Assembly: GCA_049279675.1 (NCBI GenBank)
Contig: JBAPOP010000012.1
Span: 1-64,000 of the forward strand
DNA from: Palsa-147 sp049279675
Lineage (GTDB): Bacteria; Acidobacteriota; Terriglobia; Acidiferrales; UBA7541
Reading direction: 5' to 3'
DNA: 64,000 nt
Under the pieces are notes generated by a model, which had not been told where the DNA came from, made no database searches, and worked only from the letters and a program-made list of their open reading frames with translations. The first letter of the stretch is position 1. The number at the start of each line of letters is the position of its first letter. This document shows positions 51,202 through 61,371 of this stretch, piece after piece. Both the position numbers and the translations under genes were made by a program.

Positions 51202-54200
51202 ATGTGGATTGTAAGACTCGCACTCAGTAGGCCGTACACGTTCGTTGTGGCGTCAATGCTGATCGTAATTCTTGGCGCTCTCGCCATTCTGAGCACGCCG
51301 ACCGACGTGTTTCCAAACATCAACATTCCGGTCGTCAGCGTAATCTGGAGCTATTCGGGCCTCTCGCCGCAGGAAATGGCGGACCGGCTTACGGGAAATT
51401 CCGAGCGTGCTGCCACAACCACTGTAAACGACATTCAGCATATCGAATCGACGTCGCTAAACGGCATCGCGATTATCAAGCTGTTCTTCCAGCCTGGCGT
51501 GAGAATTGAAGGGGCCGTCGCGCAGGTGACGGCGATCTCGCAGACGATCTTAAAAGCCTCGCCACCGGGGACGACCCCGCCGCTCGTCATCGCCTATAAC
51601 GCTTCGAGCGTGCCGATTCTTCAGCTCGGGTTGAGCAGCGACACGCTTTCCGAGCAGGAACTATTCGATCTCGGGACGAATTTTATCCGCACGCGCCTTG
51701 TCACGGTTCCGGGAGCAGCGATTCCATGGCCGTACGGTGGCAAGCAGCGCCAAATCGACGTTGATCTCGACCCGCGGTCGCTCTTCGAGAAGGGCGTTTC
51801 CGGCGCGGACGTGGTGAGCACGCTGAACGCACAGAACGTGATCTTGCCGCAGGGCACGTCGAAGATTGGTGACCGCGAATACAACATCGAATTCAATAGC
51901 ACGGCGAAAAAAGTTCCGGAGTTGAACGACCTGCCGATCAAGATGGTGAATGGCGCCATGGTATATGTACGCGACGTCGCCTTCGTGCACGACGGCGCGT
52001 CGTTTCAGACGAACATCGTCCGGCAGGATGGCCGCCGCGGCGCACTTCTCACCGTGCTCAAGAACGGTAATGCGTCAACCTTGGCTGTGGTCGCTGGCAT
52101 TTCGGGCATGCTTCCGAATATTGAAGCGACGCTGCCGCCTGGACTTACTCTGCGGAAGACGATTGATCAATCGGTGTTTGTGCGCGCCGCGGTTGACGGG
52201 GTGGTCAGAGAAGCGATCATCGCCGCGTGCCTTACGGCCATTATGATCTTGATATTTCTCGGGAGTTGGCGGAGCACCCTCGTCGTCGCCATCTCGATTC
52301 CGCTCTCGATTCTCACGTCCCTGATCGTCTTGAGCGCGTTAGGCGAGACGATCAACATCATGACGCTGGGAGGTCTGGCGCTTGCAGTCGGCATACTTGT
52401 GGACGATGCCACGGTCGAAATCGAAAATATCAATCGGCTTTTGCCGGAAGGCAAATCGCTTCACGAAACGATTTTGACGGGCGCGCAGCAAATTGCGACG
52501 CCGGCGTTTGTCGCGACGCTCAGCATCTGCATCGTCTTCGTGCCGATTTTTTTCATGCGCGGAATTGCGGGATATCTCTTCCGGCCGCTGGCCGAGGCGG
52601 TTGTGTTCGCGATGCTGGCTTCCTACCTGTTGTCGCGGACGATCGTTCCGACTCTGGTACTGTTTTTCTTCCGCGCGGAGCGCCGAAAGCTTGCGGCGCA
52701 TCGTCAAGCGCCGGAGCAAGCCGGCTGGTTCAAGCGATTCCACGAACGGTTCGAGCACGGTTTTGACCGGTTTCGCGAGAGCTACGTCGAGATGCTTGAA
52801 TGGTGCTTGCATCACCGCATCGTGTTCGGCTCGCTCTTCCTGGCATTTTGCGCCGTCACGATGCTCCTGGTTCCGTTTCTTGGTTCGGATCTATTTCCCG
52901 ACGTGGATTCCGGCCAACTCCGGCTCCATTTGCGCGCGCCGATTGGGACGCGTGTGGAAGAGACCGCTGCATTGTGCGATCGCGTTGAGGCTTCGATACG
53001 CAAGACGATCCCGCCAGACGAACTGAGCGGAATTCTCGATAATATTGGCTTGCCCTACAGCGGAATCAATCTGTCGTATAGCACGAGCGGCGTAATCGGA
53101 ACTTCGGATGCGGAAATCCTGATTTCCCTGAAGCCTGAACATCATGCGACAGCCGGCTACGCGCGCGAGCTTCGTAGGACGCTTCCGCAGGATTTTCCGG
53201 GCACTGATTTTTTCTTTCAGCCTGCTGATATCGTCAGCCAAATCCTCAATTTCGGGCTGCCGTCGCCGATTGACATTCAACTCGTAGGACCGAATCTCCA
53301 GGCGAATTTTGTGCTCGCGCGGCAAATTCTCCCGCGCATCAAGCAAATTGGCGGCGCGACCGACGTTCACATACAACAGGCACTCGATCTGCCGAAGCTG
53401 AAAATCGACGTGGATCGCACGCGCGCCGAGACCGTGGGATTTACGCAGCAGGACGTCGCGAATAACGCGCTCGTAGCGCTGACTACGAGCTTCCAGACGG
53501 CTCCAAATTTTTGGGTGAGTCCCCAGGGCGTTCCCTACAGCGTATCCACGCAGACGCCGCAGTATCGTGAGGACACGTTACAGGACGTCCAGACGATTCC
53601 GGTGATTGGAAGAGCCGGGCAGTCCCAGATTCTCGACAACGTTTCGAGCATAAGCCGCGAAGCCGGGCCAGCGGTTGTGACGCACTACGATACTCAGCCC
53701 GTGGTGGAGATCTACGCCGCGGCGCAGGATCGGGACTTGGGCGGAGTAGCATCGGATGTCAATCGCGTAGTGGATTCGTTCAGAGACAAACTGCCGCGCG
53801 GGACTACGATCGTCGTTCGCGGGCAGGTTGCGACGATGCGCACGGCCTTCTTCAATCTCGGAGTGGGATTAATATTCTCGATCCTTCTGGTTTATCTCCT
53901 CATGGTGGTCAATTTCCAATCGTGGGCGGATCCGTTCATCATCATCACGGCGCTGACGGGGACGTTCGCTGGCATCGTGTGGATGCTATTCGTCACGCAT
54001 ACGACATTGAATGTGCCGTCGTTGATGGGCGCGATCATGAGTATCGGCGTTGCGACGTCGAACAGCATCTTGCTTGTGACATTTGCTGGCAGTGAGATGC
54101 GCACTGAGGGAAAGACATCGACCGAGGCCGCTCGCGGCGCCGGGTATACGAGGCTTCGTCCGATCTTAATGACCGCTCTCGCCATGATCATCGGCATGCT

Positions 54201-54378
54201 GCCGATGTCGCTCGGACTTGGTGAAGGCGGCGAGCAGAACGCCCCGCTGGGGCGAGCCGTCATCGGCGGCTTGCTGTTTGCGACCGTCGGAACTCTCTTT
54301 TTCGTCCCCGTGGTTTATAGCTACATCAGGCGAAACGGATACAAAGAAGCGCTCTCAGAGAACGAGCCGGAATCGTAG
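51202..54378 (+). CDS. RND efflux pump, inner membrane transporter (AcrB/MexB superfamily)
   Basis: The 1058-residue protein has the 12-helix RND layout: a helix at about 10-30, a large periplasmic loop, helices from about 335, a second loop, and a C-terminal helix bundle. The proton-relay Asp pair is D401-D402 in GILVDDATVE. It uses the proton gradient to push substrates into the outer-membrane channel. Adaptor and channel genes follow. The substrate class (drugs, solvents or lipids) is not determined; the sequence is not of the CusA metal type. Confidence 0.93.
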   Translation: MWIVRLALSRPYTFVVASMLIVILGALAILSTPTDVFPNINIPVVSVIWSYSGLSPQEMADRLTGNSERAATTTVNDIQHIESTSLNGIAIIKLFFQPGVRIEGAVAQVTAISQTILKASPPGTTPPLVIAYNASSVPILQLGLSSDTLSEQELFDLGTNFIRTRLVTVPGAAIPWPYGGKQRQIDVDLDPRSLFEKGVSGADVVSTLNAQNVILPQGTSKIGDREYNIEFNSTAKKVPELNDLPIKMVNGAMVYVRDVAFVHDGASFQTNIVRQDGRRGALLTVLKNGNASTLAVVAGISGMLPNIEATLPPGLTLRKTIDQSVFVRAAVDGVVREAIIAACLTAIMILIFLGSWRSTLVVAISIPLSILTSLIVLSALGETINIMTLGGLALAVGILVDDATVEIENINRLLPEGKSLHETILTGAQQIATPAFVATLSICIVFVPIFFMRGIAGYLFRPLAEAVVFAMLASYLLSRTIVPTLVLFFFRAERRKLAAHRQAPEQAGWFKRFHERFEHGFDRFRESYVEMLEWCLHHRIVFGSLFLAFCAVTMLLVPFLGSDLFPDVDSGQLRLHLRAPIGTRVEETAALCDRVEASIRKTIPPDELSGILDNIGLPYSGINLSYSTSGVIGTSDAEILISLKPEHHATAGYARELRRTLPQDFPGTDFFFQPADIVSQILNFGLPSPIDIQLVGPNLQANFVLARQILPRIKQIGGATDVHIQQALDLPKLKIDVDRTRAETVGFTQQDVANNALVALTTSFQTAPNFWVSPQGVPYSVSTQTPQYREDTLQDVQTIPVIGRAGQSQILDNVSSISREAGPAVVTHYDTQPVVEIYAAAQDRDLGGVASDVNRVVDSFRDKLPRGTTIVVRGQVATMRTAFFNLGVGLIFSILLVYLLMVVNFQSWADPFIIITALTGTFAGIVWMLFVTHTTLNVPSLMGAIMSIGVATSNSILLVTFAGSEMRTEGKTSTEAARGAGYTRLRPILMTALAMIIGMLPMSLGLGEGGEQNAPLGRAVIGGLLFATVGTLFFVPVVYSYIRRNGYKEALSENEPES

Positions 54379-54433
54379 TGGCGTTGGGATAAAATGCCCG
54401 GCGCATACAGAGAGGAATCAGCCAGCAACAATC

Positions 54434-55636
54434 ATGGGCCACGACGACACACAGGAATATAGGGGCAGGGACGCGGCGCCCGAGCAGCGCGGCCGGCCGT
54501 TGCGAGTGATCGTATTCGTAATTGTTATTCTGATTTTTGCGGGAGTTGCGCTGTGGGGAATTCTAAGCCGCCGAAGTGTTCGAGCATCGCTCAATTCCAC
54601 GGCCAAGAACGCCGCGACCACGCCGGTTGCGATCGTTCACGCGCAGCCTTCCGGGACTTCCGGCGAGATTCTGCTGCCCGGAAACATTCAGGCGTATCTA
54701 GAAACGCCGATTTATGCGCGGACGAACGGGTATTTGAAGAAGTGGTATTTCGATATCGGAGCGCACGTAAAGGCGGGCCAACTGCTCGCCGAGATTGAAA
54801 CTCCGGAAATCGACCAGGAGCTTCGCCAGGCTGAAGCCGCGCAACAGCAGGCGCAAGCCAACCTCGACCTTGCGAAGACTACGGCCGATCGTTGGGTCGA
54901 GCTGCTGAAATCGGATGGCGTTTCGCAACAGGAAGTGGACCAAAACGTATCCGCTTACAAAGCGCGCCAGGCTGATTTGCAGGCCGCGAAAGCCAACGTG
55001 GATCGGTTGAAGGATCTGCAGTCGTTCAAGGAAGTGACCGCGCCATTTTCCGGGATCGTGACGACGAGAAATGTCGACGTTGGCGCTCTGATTCAGAATG
55101 GAAACTCTGTCCAGCTCTTCCGGATGGCGCAGACGAACGTGCTTAGGATCTACGTGAACGTGCCGCAGGCGTATAGCCGCTCGATGGTGGCAGGAGTTCC
55201 GGCGGACTTGGAGATACCGGAGTTTCCGCACCGGACGTTCCCGGGGAAGGTCGTTCGGACTTCCGGATCAATTGATACGGCATCGCGCACGCTGCTCACC
55301 GAAGTGCAAGTGCCGAATCCGACGGGCGAACTGCTTCCTGGGGCGTATGCCACCGTGAATTTTCACGTGAAGCTCGTTGAGCCGCCAGTCGCGATTCCGT
55401 CGAATACGCTGATCTTCAGGTCGCAAGGGACGCAGGTTGCGGTGGTGACGCCGCAGGGGACGGTCCATTTGAAAAGCGTGACACTCGGGCGCGATCTCGG
55501 GACGAGCATGGAAGTTTTGACCGGCGTCGATTCCAATGACGCGATCATCTTGAATCCGCCGGATTCGATCGGCGAGGGCGATGTGGTGAATGTGAAGCAA
55601 GATCAAGCCTCGCCTGCCGATTCGAAGGCCAAGTAG
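54434..55636 (+). CDS. RND efflux periplasmic adaptor (membrane fusion protein)
   Basis: The 400-residue protein has an N-terminal membrane helix (about 24-45), the lipoyl-like stretch GYLKKWYFDIGAHVKAGQLL, a helical hairpin (about 125-205), and beta-barrel and membrane-proximal domains. It links the RND pump to the outer-membrane channel. The ATG at 54434 lies 55 bases after the pump gene; an open frame upstream overlaps that gene and is rejected. The ribosome binding site is weak. Confidence 0.92.
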   Translation: MGHDDTQEYRGRDAAPEQRGRPLRVIVFVIVILIFAGVALWGILSRRSVRASLNSTAKNAATTPVAIVHAQPSGTSGEILLPGNIQAYLETPIYARTNGYLKKWYFDIGAHVKAGQLLAEIETPEIDQELRQAEAAQQQAQANLDLAKTTADRWVELLKSDGVSQQEVDQNVSAYKARQADLQAAKANVDRLKDLQSFKEVTAPFSGIVTTRNVDVGALIQNGNSVQLFRMAQTNVLRIYVNVPQAYSRSMVAGVPADLEIPEFPHRTFPGKVVRTSGSIDTASRTLLTEVQVPNPTGELLPGAYATVNFHVKLVEPPVAIPSNTLIFRSQGTQVAVVTPQGTVHLKSVTLGRDLGTSMEVLTGVDSNDAIILNPPDSIGEGDVVNVKQDQASPADSKAK

Positions 55637-55649
55637 CAGCGCAAATCCG

Positions 55650-57161
55650 ATGCGAGCTAAGAATCACATACGGACGTCGAGTTGGTCACGCAGAGCCGTC
55701 GCTTCATGCGGCTGCGTATTTGGAATTCTCTTGGCTGGTTGCACGGTGGGGCCGAATTATCATCGCCCCTCTGTCGAGGTTCCGTCTTCGTTCAAGGAAG
55801 CTCCTCCCGCAGGCTGGAAAGCGGCGACGCCGAACGACGCGATTGCCAAAGGCAATTGGTGGGAAGTGTTCGGCGATCCGAAATTGAATGATCTCGAATC
55901 GCAGGCGATGGTCAATAATCCCACGCTCCAAGCAGCGATGGCGCGTGTGACGCAAGCGCGGACAGCGGTCCGTATCACGCGTGCGGACTTGTATCCGACG
56001 GTGACGCTCGACCCATCGGCATCGCGGGAGCGATATTCAGGTACGCGCCAGAACCCACCCGGGTTCGCCACTCAGCCTTACACCGACAACACCATCAATC
56101 TGCCTGTGGACCTCGCCTACGAAATCGATTTATGGGGCCGCGTGCGCCGGACGGTCGAATCCGCGCGAGCGCAATACCAGGCGAGCGAGTCGGACTACGA
56201 GAACATCCTTCTCACGCTGAAATCGGACATCGCGCAGAATTATTTGTCCCTTCGATACGTGGACAGGGACCGCGACATCCTCCGCGGGAATATCGAGTTG
56301 CTTGAGAAAGCATTCGCTTTGACGAAGGCTCGCCACTCCGGCGGCGTTGCCAGCGGGCTGGACGTCTCCGAGGCGGAGACGCTTCTTGCCACAATTCAGG
56401 CTCAATACGTCGGGCTCGGCGTGCAACGGGCGCAATTCGAGCATGCTCTGGCGCTTCTCCTCGGCAAGCCCGCATCCGAATTCGCGGTTGCTGAAAATCC
56501 GCTCGTGCTCGAGCCTCCATCCGTTCCGGTCGGCTTGCCATCGGATCTTTTGGAGCGCCGTCCGGACATCGCCGAATCCGAGCGGTTGATGGCCTCCGCG
56601 AACGCTCAAATCGGAGTTGCGCGCGCGGCGTTCTTTCCGTCGCTGAGCCTTACGGGAACGAGCGTGGGCTACCAGAGCGACAACATTACGCAGATTTTCA
56701 ATCTTTCAAGCGCCGTATGGACGGCTATGGCGGGAGCTTCGCAGCCGCTTTTTGAAGGCGGGCGTCTCACGGCAAATCTTGTGAAAGCGCGCGCCGCGTA
56801 CGATGAGGCGGTTGCCAATTATCGCGAGCAGGTCTTGACGGGTTTCAAGGAAGTCGAAGACGGCCTCGCCGGCCTGCGAGTTCTCGAAGAACAGGAAGCG
56901 ACGCAGAATAAAGCTGTCGAATCCTCGAAAAGAACCGCCGATATTTCAACGGCCCGATACAAAGAAGGCCTCGCAAACTATCTTGAAGTGATTGATGCCG
57001 AGCGTACCGTCCTCGATAACGAGGTACTTTCAGCGCAACTCCGGGAATCTCGTTTGCTGACGACGGTTCAGCTCATCAAAGCGCTTGGCGGCGGCTGGCA
57101 GGATTCGAAAATCCACGCTCAGATGCAGCCCGCGGCGCCGAGCGCGAACAGCAGCCATTAG
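55650..57161 (+). CDS. outer-membrane efflux lipoprotein, NodT/OprM family
   Basis: The 503-residue channel protein has a signal peptide with lipobox LLAGC (Cys at about 31), followed by CTVGPNYHRP, the family's usual start. Two OEP repeats form the alpha-barrel and beta-barrel. It lies 13 bases after the adaptor gene, completing pump, adaptor and channel in one operon. Confidence 0.94.
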   Translation: MRAKNHIRTSSWSRRAVASCGCVFGILLAGCTVGPNYHRPSVEVPSSFKEAPPAGWKAATPNDAIAKGNWWEVFGDPKLNDLESQAMVNNPTLQAAMARVTQARTAVRITRADLYPTVTLDPSASRERYSGTRQNPPGFATQPYTDNTINLPVDLAYEIDLWGRVRRTVESARAQYQASESDYENILLTLKSDIAQNYLSLRYVDRDRDILRGNIELLEKAFALTKARHSGGVASGLDVSEAETLLATIQAQYVGLGVQRAQFEHALALLLGKPASEFAVAENPLVLEPPSVPVGLPSDLLERRPDIAESERLMASANAQIGVARAAFFPSLSLTGTSVGYQSDNITQIFNLSSAVWTAMAGASQPLFEGGRLTANLVKARAAYDEAVANYREQVLTGFKEVEDGLAGLRVLEEQEATQNKAVESSKRTADISTARYKEGLANYLEVIDAERTVLDNEVLSAQLRESRLLTTVQLIKALGGGWQDSKIHAQMQPAAPSANSSH

Positions 57162-57218
57162 CCCTGCATCTTGTTCTCCCGAGTAAATGCGCGCCAGAGC
57201 GTACCGCTAACTTCAGAG

Positions 57219-57240
57219 CCCGGAGGCGCCTGACTCCGGG
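57219..57240 (+). terminator. stem-loop after the efflux operon
   Basis: CCCGGAG and CTCCGGG form a perfect 7-bp stem with an 8-base loop, followed by TCTTCAT. It is a modest terminator candidate. A TAGAAT box at 57305-57310 may be the -10 of the next operon. Confidence 0.5.
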
Positions 57241-57349
57241 TCTTCATGCGACCAACGGCTACTACGAACTACGATTTTTGTTTCACGAACGATGATCAGT
57301 TGCATAGAATACCTCTCGTCCGATCACGGGAACTTCGTTATGAATCTCT

Positions 57350-58036
57350 ATGTCAGATGAATCCATCGCAATCGTCGGCGGCACTGGAGACTTGGGATAT
57401 GGATTGGCCCTGCGCTGGGCAGCCGCGGGATTCAATGTCGTAATCGGCTCGCGCGTTGCATCGCGCGCGGAAGAAGCGGCGAAGAAAATCAGGGAAACGC
57501 TCGGCGCCAAAGCCAAAGTTCAGGGACTCCTCAACGAAGAAGCCGTCTATCAGGCCTGGATCGTCGTCATAGCTGTTCCGTTTTCCGCACAAGCCGCAAC
57601 GCTCAATTCTATTCGCGAGAAATTGCGCACCGGCCAGACCGTAGTGGATTGCACGGTTCCGCTCGAAGCCACCGTGGGCGGCGCGCCGACCCGAATTCTG
57701 GGTCTCTGGGCCGGCTCCGCAGCTGAGCAGACGCAGCGGATTCTGCCCGACACCGTTCACGTAGCCGCGGCCTTCCAAAATGTATCCGCGCACGCGCTTC
57801 AGGAATCAAATCAAGCGGTGGATTGCGATGTGTGTGTTTGTGCGGACAACGCCGAAGTGCGCGCGCGGCTGCGCCCGTGGGTCGAGGCGATTCCGAATTG
57901 CCGCTACGTGGATGGCGGAAAGCTCGAGAACTCGCGGATCGTCGAGTCGCTTACGGCTTTCTTGATTGGAGTGAATCGCCGGTACAAAGTTCCAGGAGCG
58001 GGCATTCGCATCACCGGAATTGGTCCGGCGAAATGA
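57350..58036 (+). CDS. NADPH-dependent F420 reductase
   Basis: The 228-residue protein has the NADP-binding motif GGTGDLGYG near residue 10, the SRVASRAEEAA stretch that reads NADP phosphate, and the C-terminal ITGIGP typical of Fno/NpdG. It moves hydride between NADPH and coenzyme F420. The immediate neighbours are F420 synthesis genes, which firmly supports the call. cofE starts inside its stop (ATGA). Confidence 0.92.
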   Translation: MSDESIAIVGGTGDLGYGLALRWAAAGFNVVIGSRVASRAEEAAKKIRETLGAKAKVQGLLNEEAVYQAWIVVIAVPFSAQAATLNSIREKLRTGQTVVDCTVPLEATVGGAPTRILGLWAGSAAEQTQRILPDTVHVAAAFQNVSAHALQESNQAVDCDVCVCADNAEVRARLRPWVEAIPNCRYVDGGKLENSRIVESLTAFLIGVNRRYKVPGAGIRITGIGPAK

Positions 58037-58815
58037 CGCGGCGGGATTCGCGGCCGCAAGCGCAGCGCCGAATCGAGCTGATCGGCCTGAAGACGCTGCC
58101 GGAAGTGAAAGGGGGGGATGACGTCGCGCGGCTCGTTTGGAGCGCCGCGGAGCGCGAAGGTGCCGGGATTGAGACTGGAGACGTCGTTGTCCTCGCGCAG
58201 AAGATTTTCTCGAAGGCTGAAGGGCGCATCGTGAGATTGCGCGACGTCGCGCCCTCGGCGCTGGCGCAAACATGGGGGCGAACGCTTCACACCGATCCAC
58301 GATTCATCGAGGTTGTGTTGCGCGAATCGCGGCGGGTCATTCGCATGAGCGAGCGAGTGCTGATTGTCGAGACACGCCACGGTTGTGTCTGCGCGAACGC
58401 AGGCGTGGATCGTTCGAATGTTCGCGGCAGCGGATCGGTCGCGTGCCTTCCGCTCGATCCCGACGCATCGGCGCAGAAATTCGTCAAGCGGCTGAAGGCG
58501 CTCAGTCAAGCGCGCGTGGCCGCAATTATTTCGGACACGTTCGGGCGCCCGTGGCGGTTGGGGTTGGCGAATGTGGCGATTGGCGCAGCTGGATTTTCGG
58601 TGCTCGAGGATTTGCGCGGCAAGAAAGATGCGAGCGGCCACACGCTCAACGCGACGATTCTTGCGGTGGCCGACGAACTCGCGGCAGCGGCGGGCCTCGT
58701 GATGAAAAAATCGGCGCAAGTTCCTGTGGTTATCGTTCGCGGCGCAGAGATCCCGGCGGGCCGAGGGAGCGCCCGCGAGTTGATTCGCCCGCCTGCCGAG
58801 GATATGTTTCGATAG
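58033..58815 (+). CDS. cofE: coenzyme F420-0:L-glutamate ligase
   Basis: The 260-residue GTP-dependent ligase adds glutamate to F420-0. GDVVVLAQKIFSKAEGR, RHGCVCANAGVDRSN and the SDTFGRPWR motif are those of CofE/FbiB-N. There is no C-terminal nitroreductase-like domain, so it is of the stand-alone archaeal type rather than the actinobacterial FbiB fusion. The ATG overlaps the previous stop. Confidence 0.95.
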   Translation: MTRRDSRPQAQRRIELIGLKTLPEVKGGDDVARLVWSAAEREGAGIETGDVVVLAQKIFSKAEGRIVRLRDVAPSALAQTWGRTLHTDPRFIEVVLRESRRVIRMSERVLIVETRHGCVCANAGVDRSNVRGSGSVACLPLDPDASAQKFVKRLKALSQARVAAIISDTFGRPWRLGLANVAIGAAGFSVLEDLRGKKDASGHTLNATILAVADELAAAAGLVMKKSAQVPVVIVRGAEIPAGRGSARELIRPPAEDMFR

Positions 58816-58818
58816 TGA

Positions 58819-60111
58819 GTGTCGAACGGCTTTCAGAGTTCGAATGCACTTCAGGCCGCAGCATTTCAGGCCAAATATTTCAGGCGACGTCTGATGGGAA
58901 TGATCGCCAGCACGCCAAACACGAAAATTCCGGCCGAGCACGCCGATCAACTTGCGATTGAGCAGACGCTCGCGCGCGGTGAATCGGGCGGGCTTCTCAC
59001 TCGCGAGGACGCGATTCTGTTGATTGGGCGTGCGCGAACTGGTGCGCTCCTCGAAGCGGCATCTTCTCTGCGGAATCGCGTCAAGGGACGCACGATTAGC
59101 TACTCGCGCAAGGCGTTCATTCCTCTGACGACTTTTTGCCGCGACCGTTGTGGCTACTGTACGTTTCGCCGCGATCCGGGCGAGCCCGGAGGGCGTTACA
59201 TGACGCCCGAGGACGTGATAGCAGCGGCGGAAACTGCGCAGCGTGCCGGATGCCACGAATTGTTGTTCAGTCTGGGCGATCAGCCCGAAGTCGAATTTCC
59301 CGAGGCGCGAGAGTTTCTTCACACGCAAGGTGTCAAGCGCACACTTGAATATCTCGCGGCGATGACGCGGCTCGCGCTCGAAAAAACTGGGTTGCTTCCA
59401 CATTCGAATCCCGGTTTGATGGGCGCTGCCGATCTCGCCGAACTCAAGACGTCAAATGCCAGCCTCGGCCTGATGCTAGAGAATTCCAGTCCGCGGCTGA
59501 TGGGCCGGGGCCAGGCGCATTGGCGGGCGCCCGATAAGGCGCCACGGAAGAGGCTTCGCACGATCGAAGACGCGGGACGTTTGGAAATTCCGTTCACAAG
59601 CGGAATCTTGTTTGGCATCGGCGAAACGCGCGAGGAGCGCGTCGATTCGTTGCTCGCGATCCGCGCGCTTCACGAGCGCTACGGCCACATTCAAGAAGTG
59701 ATCGTGCAGAACTTTCGAGCCAAAGCCGCAACGCCGATGGCCGCGCATCCTGAACCTGACATGGATGAAATGCTGCGCACCGTGGCTGTCGCGAGGCTCG
59801 TGCTCGGCGGCGACATGAACCTCCAGGCGCCGCCAAATCTGAGCGCTTCCGATTATCCGCGGCTTCTCGATGCCGGAATCAACGACTGGGGCGGCATCTC
59901 GCCCGTCACGCCCGATTTCATCAATCCGGAGGCAGCTTGGCCGCACATCGCGACGCTCGGCGAGCGAACAGCTGACGCTGGATTCGAATTGCGTGCGCGA
60001 CTCGCCGTCTATCCTGAATTCATCGAACGTGAAGGATTTCTCGATGATGCTGTCCGGCCATATGTTGCGGCACTCGCCGATACTGACGGTTTTGCGAAGA
60101 CTGGAGATTAG
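58819..60111 (+). CDS. cofG: 7,8-didemethyl-8-hydroxy-5-deazariboflavin synthase subunit 1
   Basis: The radical SAM protein has its cluster in FCRDRCGYC and acts with CofH to make the FO chromophore from tyrosine and a ribityl-uracil. The GTG at 58819 gives 430 residues; an ATG at 58894 gives 405 and is also plausible. It is a separate gene, unlike the FbiC fusion of actinobacteria. Three bases separate it from cofE and from cofH. Confidence 0.94.
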   Translation: MSNGFQSSNALQAAAFQAKYFRRRLMGMIASTPNTKIPAEHADQLAIEQTLARGESGGLLTREDAILLIGRARTGALLEAASSLRNRVKGRTISYSRKAFIPLTTFCRDRCGYCTFRRDPGEPGGRYMTPEDVIAAAETAQRAGCHELLFSLGDQPEVEFPEAREFLHTQGVKRTLEYLAAMTRLALEKTGLLPHSNPGLMGAADLAELKTSNASLGLMLENSSPRLMGRGQAHWRAPDKAPRKRLRTIEDAGRLEIPFTSGILFGIGETREERVDSLLAIRALHERYGHIQEVIVQNFRAKAATPMAAHPEPDMDEMLRTVAVARLVLGGDMNLQAPPNLSASDYPRLLDAGINDWGGISPVTPDFINPEAAWPHIATLGERTADAGFELRARLAVYPEFIEREGFLDDAVRPYVAALADTDGFAKTGD

Positions 60112-60114
60112 ATC

Positions 60115-61371
60115 GTGGCCGTGAATTCAATTATTTCTGAGCCGCGTGAATCGCTCGATGAATCGCTGAAGGCTGCGAGCGGCAACGTGCGCGCTGCACT
60201 CGAAGCGGCGCTTGATGGCAGGAAACTTGATTTTGATGAATGCCGGCCGCTCGCTCACGCAGCTGGCGCTGACCTAACCGCGCTCATTCGCACTGCCGAC
60301 GAACTTCGGCGGAGGCAAGTCGGCGACGTCATCACGTACGTTGTCAACCGAAATATCAATTTCACTAATGTTTGCATGGTGGGCTGCGCCTTCTGTGGAT
60401 TCGGACGCGGACCGGGTGCGAGCGACGCGTATTTTCTTTCCATCGACGAAATTGTCGCGAAGGCGGGCGAGGCCTGGAATGCGGGCGCAACCGAAGTTTG
60501 CATTCAAGGCGGGCTGCCCAAGGATTTCGATGGGTTCTTCTATCGGGATATCCTGCGAGGCATTCGCTCAGCGCTTCCGGATATCCACATTCACGCGTTC
60601 TCGCCGATGGAAATCGCCTACGGCGTTGAAAAGACGGGAATGCCTCTGCGCGAGTATCTGCTGATGTTGAAGGAGGCCGGGTTGAACACGATTCCCGGCA
60701 CGGCCGCGGAAGTACTTGACGATGACGTTCGCGCCGCATTGAGCCCAAACAAACTCAAAGTGGGGCAGTGGGTCGAAATCGTTCGTGCCGCGCATTCGCT
60801 GGGCATTCGCAGCACCTCCACGCTGATGTATGGCCACGTCGAGACGCCCGAGCAATGGGTGCGTCACATGCTTTTGCTTCGCGACATTCAGGAAGAAACC
60901 GGAGGCTTCACTGAATTCGTTCCACTCGGATTTATTCACGAGAAAACTCGACTCTATCGCAAAGATGGATCGCGGCCAGGATTCACTCGGCGCGAAAATC
61001 TTGCTGTGCACGCATTGGCGCGCATTCTTTTCAATGGGCTTATTTCCAATGTGCAAGTGTCGTGGGTCAAAATGGGCTTCGACGAGTCGCTTGCGTGCCT
61101 GGATGCCGGAGCGAACGATTTTAGCGGCACGCTGATGGAGGAACATATCTCGCAATCGGCCGGCGCGACGCACGGCGAATACGTCTCGCCGGCGGAATTC
61201 CGCGCGCAAATTCGCCGAATTGGCCGCGTGCCCGCCGAGCGCACGACAACTTATCAACTGTGCCGCGTGTTTTCCGCCGAAACTCCGGAAGCCGATGACG
61301 CCGTGCCCATGCGCGCGCCTCGATTGAAGCTTGTGGATCAGCCGGCCCACTACACAGGATCCGGCTACTGA
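60115..61371 (+). CDS. cofH: 5-amino-6-(D-ribitylamino)uracil-L-tyrosine 4-hydroxyphenyl transferase
   Basis: The 418-residue radical SAM enzyme has its cluster in NVCMVGCAFCGFGR and is the first FO synthase half. ICIQGGLPKDF-like and FSPMEIAYG stretches match CofH, and MqnE/MqnC relatives are excluded by the neighbours. GTG start. cofD begins on its last base. Confidence 0.95.
   Translation: MAVNSIISEPRESLDESLKAASGNVRAALEAALDGRKLDFDECRPLAHAAGADLTALIRTADELRRRQVGDVITYVVNRNINFTNVCMVGCAFCGFGRGPGASDAYFLSIDEIVAKAGEAWNAGATEVCIQGGLPKDFDGFFYRDILRGIRSALPDIHIHAFSPMEIAYGVEKTGMPLREYLLMLKEAGLNTIPGTAAEVLDDDVRAALSPNKLKVGQWVEIVRAAHSLGIRSTSTLMYGHVETPEQWVRHMLLLRDIQEETGGFTEFVPLGFIHEKTRLYRKDGSRPGFTRRENLAVHALARILFNGLISNVQVSWVKMGFDESLACLDAGANDFSGTLMEEHISQSAGATHGEYVSPAEFRAQIRRIGRVPAERTTTYQLCRVFSAETPEADDAVPMRAPRLKLVDQPAHYTGSGY

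Noticed and set aside
57904..59403. 499-codon open frame on the minus strand opposite fno, cofE and cofG
   Set aside because: It is antisense across three recognised genes, has a composition rich in Arg and His, and no domain.
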